A DNA stretch of 64,000 nucleotides. It comes from an uncultured Altererythrobacter sp. (GTDB lineage: Bacteria; Pseudomonadota; Alphaproteobacteria; Sphingomonadales; Sphingomonadaceae). Below the pieces are notes generated by a model, which was given only the letters and a program-made list of their open reading frames with translations, was not told where the DNA came from and made no database searches. Shown here piece after piece: positions 27,278 to 35,634 of this stretch. Location of the stretch: positions 1,021,297 through 1,085,296 of the forward strand of contig CANLLZ010000002.1 in the NCBI GenBank assembly GCA_947492235.1, given 5' to 3'. Position 1 is the stretch's first letter; each line of letters starts with the position of its first letter. Made by a program: the position numbers and the translations under genes.

Positions 27278-28324
27278 ATGACTTGGCAGGAACAGCACCT
27301 CCCCGCAGATCATCCGCCCGTGGAAAGCGGGCGCGTGGGCGTCCTGCTCGTCAATCTGGGCACGCCCGATGCGCCCGATACGCCGTCGGTAAAACGCTAT
27401 CTGGCAGAATTTCTGTCCGACAGGCGGGTGGTGGAGATTCCGCCCATTGCGTGGCAGCCGATCCTGCGCGGGATCATCCTCAACACCCGCCCGCAAAAAA
27501 GCGCCGCCGCTTACAAAAAAGTGTGGAGCGAGGATGGGTCACCGCTCGCCGCGATTACCAAGCGGCAGGCCAATGCCCTGCAAGTGCGGCTGGGCGGCGC
27601 GGTGATGGTGGACTGGGCGATGCGCTACGGCACGCCGTCCATCGACGAAAAGCTGCGCGGCATGATGGATGCGGGGTGCGAACGCATTCTGCTGGCCCCG
27701 CTCTATCCGCAATATTCGGGCGCAACCACGGCGACCGTGGTCGACAAGGCGGCGGATACGCTGAAGGATCTGCGCTGGCAGATGAGCCTCAGGACCCTGG
27801 CCCCCTATCACGATCATCCGGCCTATCTGGATGCGCTGGAAAGCGATCTCGTGGGGCAACTGGACGCGCTTGATTTCACGCCCGAGGTCTTGCTGCTCAG
27901 CTTTCACGGCATGCCGCAACGCACGCTGGAGCTGGGCGATCCCTATCATTGCCACTGTCACAAGACAGCGCGCCTGCTGGGGGAGCGGATCAAGGCCCAA
28001 CATGCGTGGAGCGATCTGCGGATCGTGACGACATTCCAGTCCCGCTTCGGCCCCGCAAAGTGGCTGGAGCCCAGCACCGATGTGACCATCGAGGCCGAAG
28101 CGGAAGCAGGCACCAAACGCATGGCGGTGGCGATGCCCGGCTTTTCCGCCGATTGTCTGGAAACGCTGGAAGAGATCGCGCTGGAAGGGCGGGACGAATT
28201 TCTGCAAGGCGGCGGCACGCATTTCGCGGCGCTCAGTTGTCTCAATGACAGCAAGCCCGGCATGGACATGATCGAGACATTGATCCGCCAAGAATTGTCG
28301 GGCTGGATTCCTGCCCGGAAATAA
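27278..28324 (+). CDS. hemH: Ferrochelatase (coproporphyrin/protoporphyrin type)
   Basis: 348 residues. Inserts Fe(II) into the porphyrin, the last step of heme synthesis, at the inner face of the membrane. Visible: VGVLLVNLGTPDAPD, ILLAPLYPQYSGATTATV, the metal-site His in LLLSFHGMPQRTLELGDPYH, TFQSRFGPAKWLEPSTD with conserved Glu/His region, and MPGFSADCLETLEEI. The start is ATG after GAGCGC. Upstream of the P450, which will need heme; the gap carries an operator-like palindrome that touches the hemH stop codon. Confidence 0.96.
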   Translation: MTWQEQHLPADHPPVESGRVGVLLVNLGTPDAPDTPSVKRYLAEFLSDRRVVEIPPIAWQPILRGIILNTRPQKSAAAYKKVWSEDGSPLAAITKRQANALQVRLGGAVMVDWAMRYGTPSIDEKLRGMMDAGCERILLAPLYPQYSGATTATVVDKAADTLKDLRWQMSLRTLAPYHDHPAYLDALESDLVGQLDALDFTPEVLLLSFHGMPQRTLELGDPYHCHCHKTARLLGERIKAQHAWSDLRIVTTFQSRFGPAKWLEPSTDVTIEAEAEAGTKRMAVAMPGFSADCLETLEEIALEGRDEFLQGGGTHFAALSCLNDSKPGMDMIETLIRQELSGWIPARK

Positions 28325-28341
28325 CTTACACCGCTGTAAGT
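28324..28341. promoter_or_regulatory. TetR-operator-like palindrome upstream of the P450
   Basis: ACTTACA-CCGC-TGTAAGT, two perfect 7-bp arms with a 4-bp spacer, starts at the last base of the hemH stop and ends 18 nt before the P450 ATG. The size and the TTACA/TGTAA arms resemble operators of TetR-family repressors. No regulator gene is adjacent. Confidence 0.6.
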
Positions 28342-28359
28342 ATCGAAAGAGGACCGACC

Positions 28360-29745
28360 ATGGCGACGCTCGCAGCTCACTCTCCCGAGGCCCCCGCTCC
28401 CGCACATTGGAGCGAGCAGCGCATGACCGAGGACGATCTCGCCCATATTCCGGGCGAGGGCGGCTATCCGCTGGTTGGTCACACCTTCACGCAGCTGTCC
28501 GGCCCGCATGAATTTACCCGCCGGATGGTCGAGAAATATGGCCGGGTCTACAAGGTCCGCAGCTTCGGCGGTTGGCAAGTCGCGATGGTTGGCGCGGATG
28601 CGAACGAGCTGATGCTGTTCGACCGCGAGAAGATTTTTTCCAGCGAGCAGGGCTGGGGCCCGATCCTCGACAAGCTGTTCCCGCGCGGCCTGATGCTGAT
28701 GGATTTCGACCATCACCGGATGGACCGGCGGGCCCTGTCGATTGCGTTCAAGCCCGGTCCGATGCGCCATTATGCTGGCCAGCTGAATGCGGGGATCGCG
28801 CGGCAGGTGAAGGCGTGGGGCGAAGGGAACATGACCTTCTACCCCGCAATCAAACAGCTGACGCTCGATCTGGCGGCGGAAAGCTTTATCGGCCTGCCGT
28901 TCGGTCCGGAAGCCGATGCAATCAACCAGGCCTTTGTCGATGCGGTGCAGGCGTCTGTTGCGCCGGTGCGTACGCCCCTGCCGTTCACACAAATGCGCCG
29001 GGGGACCGAGGGCCGCAAATTCCTGATCGAGTTTTTCAGCCGGGAAACCGAGCGCCGCCGGGCCGAAGGAGGCGGGCAGGACATGTTCAGCCAGTTCGCG
29101 ACCGCCACGCGCGAGGATGGTTCGCTGCTGCCGGTCGACGAAGTGGCCGATCACATGAATTTCCTGATGATGGCCGCACATGACACCATCACCTCCAGCG
29201 GCACGTCGCTGGTCTGGCTACTGGCGAAGCATCCCGAATGGCAGGAGAAGCTGCGCGAGGAATTGCGCGCGGCGACCGACGATACCGGCATGCTGGATTA
29301 CGATGCGCTGGGATCGGTCGAGCTGACCGAGATGGCCTTCAAGGAAGCGCTGCGCATGGTGCCGCCAGTGCCCTCCACCCCGCGCCGCGCGCTGAAGGCG
29401 TTTGAATTTGGCGGATACCGCATTCCCGCCGGAGCAGCGGTGGGGATCAACACCCATTACGTGCATCATGATCCGCAGCATTGGCCCGATCCCGACACCT
29501 TCGATCCGATGCGTTTCACGCCGGAAAAGATAAAGGCGCGGCACAAATATGCGTGGGTGCCGTTTGGCGGCGGCGCACATATGTGCCTCGGTCTGCATTT
29601 TGCCTATATGCAGATCAAAGTGCTGATGGCGCATCTGCTGACCAATTACCGCGTCGAGCTGGCGGGAGACAAAGACCCTGACTGGCAGGCATGGCCGATC
29701 CCGAAACCGAGGGACGGGCTGCGGATCAAGCTGGTGAAGCTCTAA
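28360..29745 (+). CDS. Cytochrome P450
   Basis: 461 residues, soluble (no membrane anchor). Oxygen-binding I-helix AAHDTITSS, the K-helix ExxR in FKEALRMVPP, the meander (FDPMRFTPEKI) and the heme-binding loop PFGGGAHMCLGLHFA with the Cys thiolate. GLMLMDFDHHRMDRR is the C-helix. The substrate and redox partners are not indicated; no ferredoxin or reductase gene lies nearby. The ATG follows AGAGGACC. A possible TetR-type operator lies in its promoter, which would fit induction by substrate. Confidence 0.95.
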   Translation: MATLAAHSPEAPAPAHWSEQRMTEDDLAHIPGEGGYPLVGHTFTQLSGPHEFTRRMVEKYGRVYKVRSFGGWQVAMVGADANELMLFDREKIFSSEQGWGPILDKLFPRGLMLMDFDHHRMDRRALSIAFKPGPMRHYAGQLNAGIARQVKAWGEGNMTFYPAIKQLTLDLAAESFIGLPFGPEADAINQAFVDAVQASVAPVRTPLPFTQMRRGTEGRKFLIEFFSRETERRRAEGGGQDMFSQFATATREDGSLLPVDEVADHMNFLMMAAHDTITSSGTSLVWLLAKHPEWQEKLREELRAATDDTGMLDYDALGSVELTEMAFKEALRMVPPVPSTPRRALKAFEFGGYRIPAGAAVGINTHYVHHDPQHWPDPDTFDPMRFTPEKIKARHKYAWVPFGGGAHMCLGLHFAYMQIKVLMAHLLTNYRVELAGDKDPDWQAWPIPKPRDGLRIKLVKL

Positions 29746-29912
29746 CTAAAATCGATCGCGATCCCGTCTTTCACCCAGTCGCCATAGCGGGTCGGGCTGA
29801 GGCCATCGGGGTCTTTCTCGCTGGCATCGATGGGCTGGGGCGCGGGCGGGGGTTCGCTCGTCCAGTGGGCGGGCTTCTTGAAACCTTCGGGCCGTTTTGT
29901 TGCGCGTTCCAT
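29742..29912 (-). CDS. DUF1674 / succinate dehydrogenase assembly factor 4-like small protein
   Basis: 56 residues, MERATKRPEGFKKPAHW ... ending DPDGLSPTRYGDWVKDGIAIDFS. The C-terminal block PTRYGDW-x-K-x-G-x-x-x-DF is the DUF1674 signature, shared with mitochondrial Sdh8/SDHAF4, which protects the flavinylated SDH subunit during assembly. It is too short for usual gene finders. Its stop overlaps the convergent P450 stop region by 4 nt. Divergent from rsmB with a 51-nt gap. Confidence 0.85.
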   Translation of the reverse strand: MERATKRPEGFKKPAHWTSEPPPAPQPIDASEKDPDGLSPTRYGDWVKDGIAIDFS

Positions 29913-29963
29913 GCTTCATACAATGCGCAGGCTGGCCAGTGGTTTCAATAGGGCCTAACCGCC

Positions 29964-31238
29964 ATGGCCATGACCGCGCCTGCACCCTCTTCGCCGCCAG
30001 ACCCTGACGACACCGCCACCGGCCTGCCCGCGCGCCGGGCGGCGATGCGCCTGCTCGAGGCGGTGCTGATCAAGGGCGAGACGCTGGAGAAAGCCGGGGC
30101 GTACTGCCTCTCCGCCCTCAAAGGCCCGGTGGACAAAGCCCATGCGAAAGCGATTGCGGGCGAAAGCCTGCGCTGGCTGGTCGATCTCGACGCGCTGATC
30201 GATGGTGCGACAAAGAAGCCGCTCGACCGACATGCCAAGACACGCAGCGTGCTGCGGATCATGCTGGCCCAAGCGCTACGGCTGGAGACGCCGCCGCATG
30301 CGGTGATTGCTTCGGCCCTGCCGCTGCTGACAGGGGGGCAGCGGCGGCTGGCGCACGGCGTGTTCTCCGCGCTGCTGAAGCGGAATGCGGCCCTGCCCCT
30401 TGTGCCCACTCTGCCCGAAAATGTGCAGGCGCGGTGGGGCGAACGAGCAGCCGCGATTGCCGCAGGGCTGGCCAGCCCGCCGCCACTCGATCTGCAATTG
30501 AAGGACGCTGGCGAAACACAGGAGCGGGCGGAGAGCATGGGCGCAGTGTCGCTCGCGCCCGGCCATTTGCGTCTGCCGCGCGGGACACCGGTGGACCGGC
30601 TGCCCAGTTACGAAGAGGGCGCATGGTGGGTGCAGGATCTGGCAGCATCCTTGCCCGCTTCGTTGCTTGGTAGAGGAGAAGGAAAGCGCGTGCTCGATCT
30701 GTGCGCGGCGCCGGGCGGCAAAACGCTGCAACTGGCGGCCGCCGGATGGCAAGTCACAGCGCTCGATATCAATGAGCGGCGGCTGGAGCGCCTGCGGGAG
30801 AACTTGCAGCGCACCGGGCTGGAAGCGGAAATTGTGGTTGCCGATGCGCTGGCCTACACGCCGGGCAAGGCGTTCGATGCCATTCTGCTGGACGCACCCT
30901 GCACCGCAACCGGCACCTGCCGCCGCCATCCCGATGTGCTGCACCGGATCGGCGAGGATGAACTGGCCGAGACGACCACTTTGCAGGCCGCGCTTCTGAG
31001 GCGCGCTGTAGGTTGGCTGCCCGAAGGCGGCACGCTGGTCTATGCGGTGTGCTCGCTGGAGGACGAGGAGGGCGCGGGGCAGGCTGCCAGGGTTGCGCTC
31101 GAGCCGGTGCCGATTGGGGCAGCGGAATTGCCTGCCGGATTGCAGCCCACCCCGGAAGGCTGGCTGCGCACCGATCCCGGAATGCTGGCCGAACATGGCG
31201 GGCTGGACGGGTTCTTCGTGGCGCGGTGGAAGAAATAG
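29964..31238 (+). CDS. rsmB: 16S rRNA (cytosine-5) methyltransferase RsmB/Sun family
   Basis: 424 residues. N-terminal NusB-like helical domain (about 20-150, ARRAAMRLLEAVL...), a linker, then the SAM-dependent m5C methyltransferase: LDLCAAPGGKTLQLA (motif I), ALDINERRL, DAILLDAPCTATGTCRRHPD (motif IV catalytic Cys), and VYAVCSLEDEEG (motif VI second Cys). It methylates C967 of 16S rRNA in E. coli; the site here is inferred. The C-terminal GGLDGFFVARWKK is the family end. Confidence 0.95.
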   Translation: MAMTAPAPSSPPDPDDTATGLPARRAAMRLLEAVLIKGETLEKAGAYCLSALKGPVDKAHAKAIAGESLRWLVDLDALIDGATKKPLDRHAKTRSVLRIMLAQALRLETPPHAVIASALPLLTGGQRRLAHGVFSALLKRNAALPLVPTLPENVQARWGERAAAIAAGLASPPPLDLQLKDAGETQERAESMGAVSLAPGHLRLPRGTPVDRLPSYEEGAWWVQDLAASLPASLLGRGEGKRVLDLCAAPGGKTLQLAAAGWQVTALDINERRLERLRENLQRTGLEAEIVVADALAYTPGKAFDAILLDAPCTATGTCRRHPDVLHRIGEDELAETTTLQAALLRRAVGWLPEGGTLVYAVCSLEDEEGAGQAARVALEPVPIGAAELPAGLQPTPEGWLRTDPGMLAEHGGLDGFFVARWKK

Positions 31239-31314
31239 CGTAACCTTTCGCGGTAGTCGGACGGACCAGCCGGCACAGGCTCACATTTCACATCGGGCTC
31301 GGGAGGGCACTTTC

Positions 31315-31785
31315 ATGAAAAAGATTATCCTACTCCTCTTCTCGCACGGTGCCGTTCTCGGCATCGGCTTCGCACTCGGCGTCTTCTTCCTGCCCATCCT
31401 GACCGCGGAATCCGCGCCGGATGCAGCGGTGTTGGAACAAGAAGTGCAGCAGGCAGATTATTCGGCCCAGCTGACCCGTGACCTGCGCGGCAGCGATGCC
31501 CTGCATTGGGGCGAAGGCACGATCAGTGTCTCGCCCGAGCGCATCGCCCATCAGGGTGAGCTGGCGCCCGGGCCGGACTACATGGTCTATCTGACGAAGG
31601 ATTTCGTCGAACATGAAGACGAATTCGAACCGGTAAAACAGGACGCTGTGCGCATCGGCGCGGTGAAAAGCTTCGACGGGTTCCTGCTGGATGTTCCGGA
31701 CGGCGTCGACGTCGAAGGTTATACCACTGTAGTTGTATGGTGCGAGACCTTCGGCGAGTTCATCACGGCAGCGAAATACCGCTAG
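31315..31785 (+). CDS. DM13-domain protein, membrane or exported
   Basis: 156 residues. The N-terminal hydrophobic segment (IILLLFSHGAVLGIGFALGVFF) may anchor the protein. The rest matches the DM13 electron-transfer-type domain: LRGSDALHWGEGTISVS, LAPGPDYMVYLTKDFV, VRIGAVKSFDGFLLDVPDGVD and VVVWCETFGEFITAAKY, including the single conserved Cys of the VVWC motif. DM13 domains are proposed redox modules. The start ATG follows GGGAGGG. Ends 4 nt inside the convergent msrA. Confidence 0.85.
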   Translation: MKKIILLLFSHGAVLGIGFALGVFFLPILTAESAPDAAVLEQEVQQADYSAQLTRDLRGSDALHWGEGTISVSPERIAHQGELAPGPDYMVYLTKDFVEHEDEFEPVKQDAVRIGAVKSFDGFLLDVPDGVDVEGYTTVVVWCETFGEFITAAKYR

Positions 31786-32318
31786 TCGGTGACATATTGC
31801 GCAAAACTCTTGCGCAATTTCATCAGCTTGGCCGGGATCAGCGCCTGACAATAGGGATTGCGCTGGCCTTCGCCCTGCCAATACTCCTGATGGTAGTCCT
31901 CTGCTGGATACCAGGTCGCCGGGCCTTCGATTGTGGTCACTGCGCTGTCGCCATTATCGGCATTCCAGCGGGCGATGGCCGCCTCGGCCTCGGCGCGCTG
32001 GGCATCGTCCAGCGGGAAGATCGCGCTGCGATACTGGGTGCCGATATCGTTGCCCTGCCGATTGAGCTGGCTGGGATCATGCGTGCCCATGAACATGTCG
32101 AGAATCTGGGCGTAGCTGACCGTTGCGGGATCGTAATCGACCTTCACCGCCTCGGCATGGCCGGTCCGCCCGGTGCAGATTTGCTTGTAAGTCGGGTTCT
32201 CCGTCTCGCCGCCGATATAGCCGCTTTCGACATGGCTCACGCCGATCACATCGTTGAATACAGCCTCGGTGCACCAGAAGCATCCGCCGGCGATAATTGC
32301 AGTTTCTGTTGTGTTCAT
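31782..32318 (-). CDS. msrA: Peptide-methionine (S)-S-oxide reductase
   Basis: 178 residues, cytoplasmic. Reduces methionine-S-sulfoxide. The catalytic Cys is in GGCFWCTEAVF. Also visible: GGETENPTYKQICTGRTGHAEAV, FMGTHDP, GTQYRSAIF and WYPAEDYHQEYW, all conserved in MsrA. The start MNTTETAIIAGGCFW has GGAGAGTT upstream. Convergent 4-nt overlap with the DM13 gene. Confidence 0.97.
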   Translation of the reverse strand: MNTTETAIIAGGCFWCTEAVFNDVIGVSHVESGYIGGETENPTYKQICTGRTGHAEAVKVDYDPATVSYAQILDMFMGTHDPSQLNRQGNDIGTQYRSAIFPLDDAQRAEAEAAIARWNADNGDSAVTTIEGPATWYPAEDYHQEYWQGEGQRNPYCQALIPAKLMKLRKSFAQYVTD

Positions 32319-32420
32319 GGGAACTCTCCTATGCGAGCAAAGTAGGTAGTGTGAGCAGGCTTGTCATCCATGGCGGGCCGCGAAAAATATTGCCTGACTC
32401 GGGCAACAGGGAGACATTTG

Positions 32421-33389
32421 ATGAAATTCACCACCATTACGGCTGCGCTGTGTGCAGCGGCCATCGCGGTTCCGGCTGTGGCGCAGGAAACCCGCCAGCC
32501 CTCGACCGGCGAGCGCATTCTCGGTTCCATCCTGAACCGCGTTCTGGGCCCCGAACAGACCGCCGAAGAAGAAACGTCGACCACGGTCCCGGCCGAAGAC
32601 ATTGTCGCAGCTGAAACCGCCGTGGAGCCTGTGGCGCCGACGATCGACGTCATTCTGGCCGATGCCCGCCGCGATGGCGACCGCGCGCGCGACCAGTATC
32701 GCAACCCTGCCGAGACGCTGGAATTCTTCCGCGTCGGTCCGCAGATGACCGTCCTCGAATATGGCCCCGGTGGCGGCTGGTACACCCGTGTCCTTGCGCC
32801 TTATCTGGCGGCAGAGGGCACGTATGTCGCGCTCAACAATGACAGCGATGCGCGCACCTACAACAGTGCCGAGGCCGAGCAGCGCGCGAAAAGCTGGACC
32901 TCCCGTTTCAAAGCGAGCGTGGCCGATATGACCGGCACCAGTGCAGACAGCGTGACGGCTTTCGAAATCGACGAGATCCCCGAAGATGCGGCTGGCACCG
33001 TGGACCGTGCGCTGATCTTCCGCTCCATGCACGGCCTGTGGAACAATGACGAGGTCGACAGCACGCTGGGCGCAATCCGCACGCTGCTGGCCGATGACGG
33101 GATGGTCGGCGTTGTCCAGCACCGCGCCCCCGCCAGCGCCAGCTGGTCCGACGTGAATCCCGCGAAAGGCTATATGCGCCAAGCCGACGTCATCGCGATG
33201 TTCCAGCTGCACGGCTTCGAACTGGTCGGCACCAGCGAAGTGAACGCCAACCCGCGCGATCCCGCCAATTGGGAAGGCGGCGTGTGGACTTTGCCGCCGG
33301 TGCTTCGTTATGGCGACGAGAACCGCGCGAAATACGAAGCGATTGGCGAAAGCGACCGGATGACCTTGCTGTTCCGCAAGGCTTCCTGA
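32421..33389 (+). CDS. Exported class I SAM-dependent methyltransferase-like protein
   Basis: 322 residues. It begins with a clear signal peptide (MKFTTITAALCAAAIAVPAVAQ), then a spacer (TSTTVPAEDIVAAETAVEP), then a methyltransferase-like fold: VGPQMTVLEYGPGGGWYTRVLAPYL resembles motif I, then DRALIFRSMHGLWN and LLADDGMVGVVQHRAP. Family members (COG4798-like) recur in alphaproteobacteria with a signal peptide, which is odd because SAM is cytoplasmic. Its substrate and location are unproven. The ATG follows CAGGGAGACATTTG. 31 nt upstream of aguB. Confidence 0.85.
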   Translation: MKFTTITAALCAAAIAVPAVAQETRQPSTGERILGSILNRVLGPEQTAEEETSTTVPAEDIVAAETAVEPVAPTIDVILADARRDGDRARDQYRNPAETLEFFRVGPQMTVLEYGPGGGWYTRVLAPYLAAEGTYVALNNDSDARTYNSAEAEQRAKSWTSRFKASVADMTGTSADSVTAFEIDEIPEDAAGTVDRALIFRSMHGLWNNDEVDSTLGAIRTLLADDGMVGVVQHRAPASASWSDVNPAKGYMRQADVIAMFQLHGFELVGTSEVNANPRDPANWEGGVWTLPPVLRYGDENRAKYEAIGESDRMTLLFRKAS

Positions 33390-33420
33390 CGCGCCATCAG
33401 GCGAGAGGGGCGCACGCAAT

Positions 33421-34284
33421 ATGGCCGACATCACCGTTGCTGCGCTCCAGCTGGCCCTGGGCGATCCTGATGACCGGGCCAATATCGAGGCAGTGAGCGA
33501 CCTCGTCGCAGACGCAGCAGGGCGGGGGGCAGATATCGTCCTCCCGCCCGAGCTGTTTGACGGGCCCTATTTCTGCAAGACAGAGGACGAGGCGCTGTTC
33601 GAACGCGCCCGCCCGGTGGACGATCACCCCAATGTGCGGGCCATGGCAAAGCTGGCGAAGCAGCTGGGCGTGGCCATTCCCACCAGCTTTTTCGAACGCG
33701 ATGGCCAGCATTATTACAATTCGCTGGCGATGATCGACCCGCGCGGCGAGGTGATGGGCGTCTATCGCAAAAGCCATATTCCCGATGGCCCGGGCTATGA
33801 GGAAAAATTCTATTTCCGCCCCGGCAATGGCGGCTTTCGTGTGTGGGACATTCCCGCAGGCGACCAGACGGTGCGCATCGGTGTCGGCATTTGCTGGGAC
33901 CAATGGTATCCGGAGGCGGCGCGCGTCATGGCCCTGATGGGGACCGAGATGCTGTTTTACCCGACCGCGATCGGATCCGAGCCCTATGATGCCGATTTCG
34001 ACACATCGGCGATGTGGCAACGCGCGATGCAGGGGCATGCGGTATCCAATTGCATGCCGGTGATCGCGGCCAACCGGATCGGCACCGAGGACGGGCAGGC
34101 GTTCTACGGCCACAGCTTCGTGACCAATGAATGGGGCGAGAAGGTCGTGGAGTTCGGCCGCGAGGAAGAGGGCGTGCTGGTTGCCACGCTCGATCTGAAA
34201 CTGGCCGCCAAACACCGCGCGGGCATGGGCTTTTTTCGGGATCGCCGCCCAGAGCTGTACGGGCGCATCTGCGAAGATATCTAG
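33421..34284 (+). CDS. aguB: N-carbamoylputrescine amidase
   Basis: 287 residues, nitrilase superfamily. Hydrolyses N-carbamoylputrescine to putrescine, CO2 and ammonia in the arginine-decarboxylase route. The Glu-Lys-Cys triad is in PPELFDGPYFC, YRKSHIPDGPGYEEKFYF and GICWDQWYPEAAR. The family residues around YFRPGNGGFRVW and ANRIGTEDGQAFYG fit AguB. No agmatine deiminase gene lies next to it in the window. Possibly co-transcribed with the exported methyltransferase 31 nt upstream. Confidence 0.93.
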   Translation: MADITVAALQLALGDPDDRANIEAVSDLVADAAGRGADIVLPPELFDGPYFCKTEDEALFERARPVDDHPNVRAMAKLAKQLGVAIPTSFFERDGQHYYNSLAMIDPRGEVMGVYRKSHIPDGPGYEEKFYFRPGNGGFRVWDIPAGDQTVRIGVGICWDQWYPEAARVMALMGTEMLFYPTAIGSEPYDADFDTSAMWQRAMQGHAVSNCMPVIAANRIGTEDGQAFYGHSFVTNEWGEKVVEFGREEEGVLVATLDLKLAAKHRAGMGFFRDRRPELYGRICEDI

Positions 34285-34325
34285 GCCCGTTCCCCCTCAC
34301 TGCCGAACGGGCTACACCCTGCGGC

Positions 34326-34826
34326 ATGGGTGAACACGGCAACCATCAATACGTTATCGCGACAGGGTCAAACCAGCGCCATCCCCGGCATGGCTCGTCG
34401 GCATCGGTTCTTGCAGCGGTGCCGGCTGCCCTGAACGCCTGCGATGTCAAGGTTCTGGCCACGGCCCCAATCATCGCCAGCGCCCCTGTCGGGCCGTCCC
34501 GCCGGACCTATGCCAACGGTGCGCTACTGGTCGAGGCCGCTCTGGAGCCGCTTCTCATGCTGCAATGCCTTCAAGAAATCGAACGCGATTTCGGCCGGGT
34601 CAGGCGAGGGCAGCCGTGGCAGGCGCGCACGCTCGATCTCGATATTGTCCTTTGGTCGGGCGGGATCTCGTCTGGCCCAGAATTGACGATACCCCACCCG
34701 CGTTTCCGCGAGCGGGGTTTCGTACTTGGTCCGGTGTCCGTGATCGCCCCATTGTGGCGCGATCCGCTTTCCGGCCTATCGATGCGTCAGTTGCTGGCCC
34801 GGCTCAGAAAACCAAGGCCAGCCTGA
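34326..34826 (+). CDS. folK: 2-amino-4-hydroxy-6-hydroxymethyldihydropteridine diphosphokinase
   Basis: 166 residues. Transfers pyrophosphate from ATP to the pterin in folate synthesis. Visible: YVIATGSNQRHPRHGS (N-terminal G-S-N), the substrate loop APVGPSRRTYANGALLVEA, CLQEIERDFGRVR, RTLDLDIVLW (Mg-binding DxD) and IPHPRFRERGFVLGPVSVIAP. The ATG at 34326 gives the usual length; the longer frame upstream overlaps aguB. 41 nt after aguB on the same strand. Confidence 0.93.
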   Translation: MGEHGNHQYVIATGSNQRHPRHGSSASVLAAVPAALNACDVKVLATAPIIASAPVGPSRRTYANGALLVEAALEPLLMLQCLQEIERDFGRVRRGQPWQARTLDLDIVLWSGGISSGPELTIPHPRFRERGFVLGPVSVIAPLWRDPLSGLSMRQLLARLRKPRPA

Positions 34827-34846
34827 CGCGCATCGGGCTCAGGCTG
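34819..34846. terminator. Inverted repeat at the convergent folK / PEP-CTERM gene ends
   Basis: CAGCCTGA and TCAGGCTG are perfect arms with a 12-nt loop; each arm contains the stop codon of one gene. It has no T-tract, so its strength as a terminator is doubtful. Confidence 0.4.
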
Positions 34847-35393
34847 CTGCCGGAACCAGACCAGCCTGCTTCACAGCCTTGGGACGGCGCGCTGCACCGC
34901 CGCGGCGGAAGCGGCCGAAGCCGAGCAGAGCCAGAGCCATGGCGAACAGGCCGAACATGCCCGGTGCCGGAACTTCGGTTGCCGAGTAGCTATCGATGCT
35001 GCGGACATAGTCGCCACCGATGATCGGGTCGCCCCACCATGCCCAAAGGTTGAAGCGGTCGCCCCAGCCGATCAGCTTTTGCGGGTGGGTGGTGTCGATG
35101 TTCTTCGGATTGTCGGTGACCAGCTGACCATTGATCAGACGGGTGCCGTCCAGCGATGTGAGGATCGAGCTGAAGGTGGGGTTTGCCCCGCCGGTAAAGG
35201 TCGCAAAGTCGTCGCTGGTGAAAACGGCGTTGATGTCCGAACCGACCCATGTGCCGGTGCTGGTGTCGGTATTGATGGTCAGCACGCTGCCATCGGTCAT
35301 GCCGTATTCAAAGATCGTTGCATTGGCGGGTGCGGCCACTGCCAGAGCAGCGATTGCTGCGGCGCCGGTCGCTGCCAGTTTCAGGTTACGCAT
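34839..35393 (-). CDS. PEP-CTERM-like exported surface protein
   Basis: 184 residues. Signal peptide MRNLKLAATGAAAIAALAVAAPANA, a small beta-rich mature domain (TDGSVLTINTDTSTGTWVG, FATFTGGANPTFSSIL), and a sorting-type tail: VPAPGMFGLFAMALALLGFG followed by RFRRGGAARRPK. The V-P-x-P-G, hydrophobic helix and Arg cluster match the PEP-CTERM tripartite tail, with PAP in place of PEP; such proteins are handled by exosortase. No exosortase gene is in the window. The tail continues about 15 residues past the basic patch. Divergent from the TPR lipoprotein gene. Confidence 0.82.
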   Translation of the reverse strand: MRNLKLAATGAAAIAALAVAAPANATIFEYGMTDGSVLTINTDTSTGTWVGSDINAVFTSDDFATFTGGANPTFSSILTSLDGTRLINGQLVTDNPKNIDTTHPQKLIGWGDRFNLWAWWGDPIIGGDYVRSIDSYSATEVPAPGMFGLFAMALALLGFGRFRRGGAARRPKAVKQAGLVPAAA

Positions 35394-35634
35394 ATCAATT
35401 CCCCTTCATCCAAGTCTTAATCGTGTTGCCTCGACAAAACGTTACCGAGGCTCGGGATGATGAGATGCATGCGGCGTGCCAGTTTTGAAGAATCGGCCCG
35501 CCCGGCGCGTTTCGATGGTTAACGCAAAAAATATTATAAACGGTGTGTAAACCAGACCGACGCCCCGAATGCCGCAGATAAGCGCGGTTCGCGGCACAAA
35601 CGAGGTCTTAACCAGTTGCTGGCATACGGGCGGC

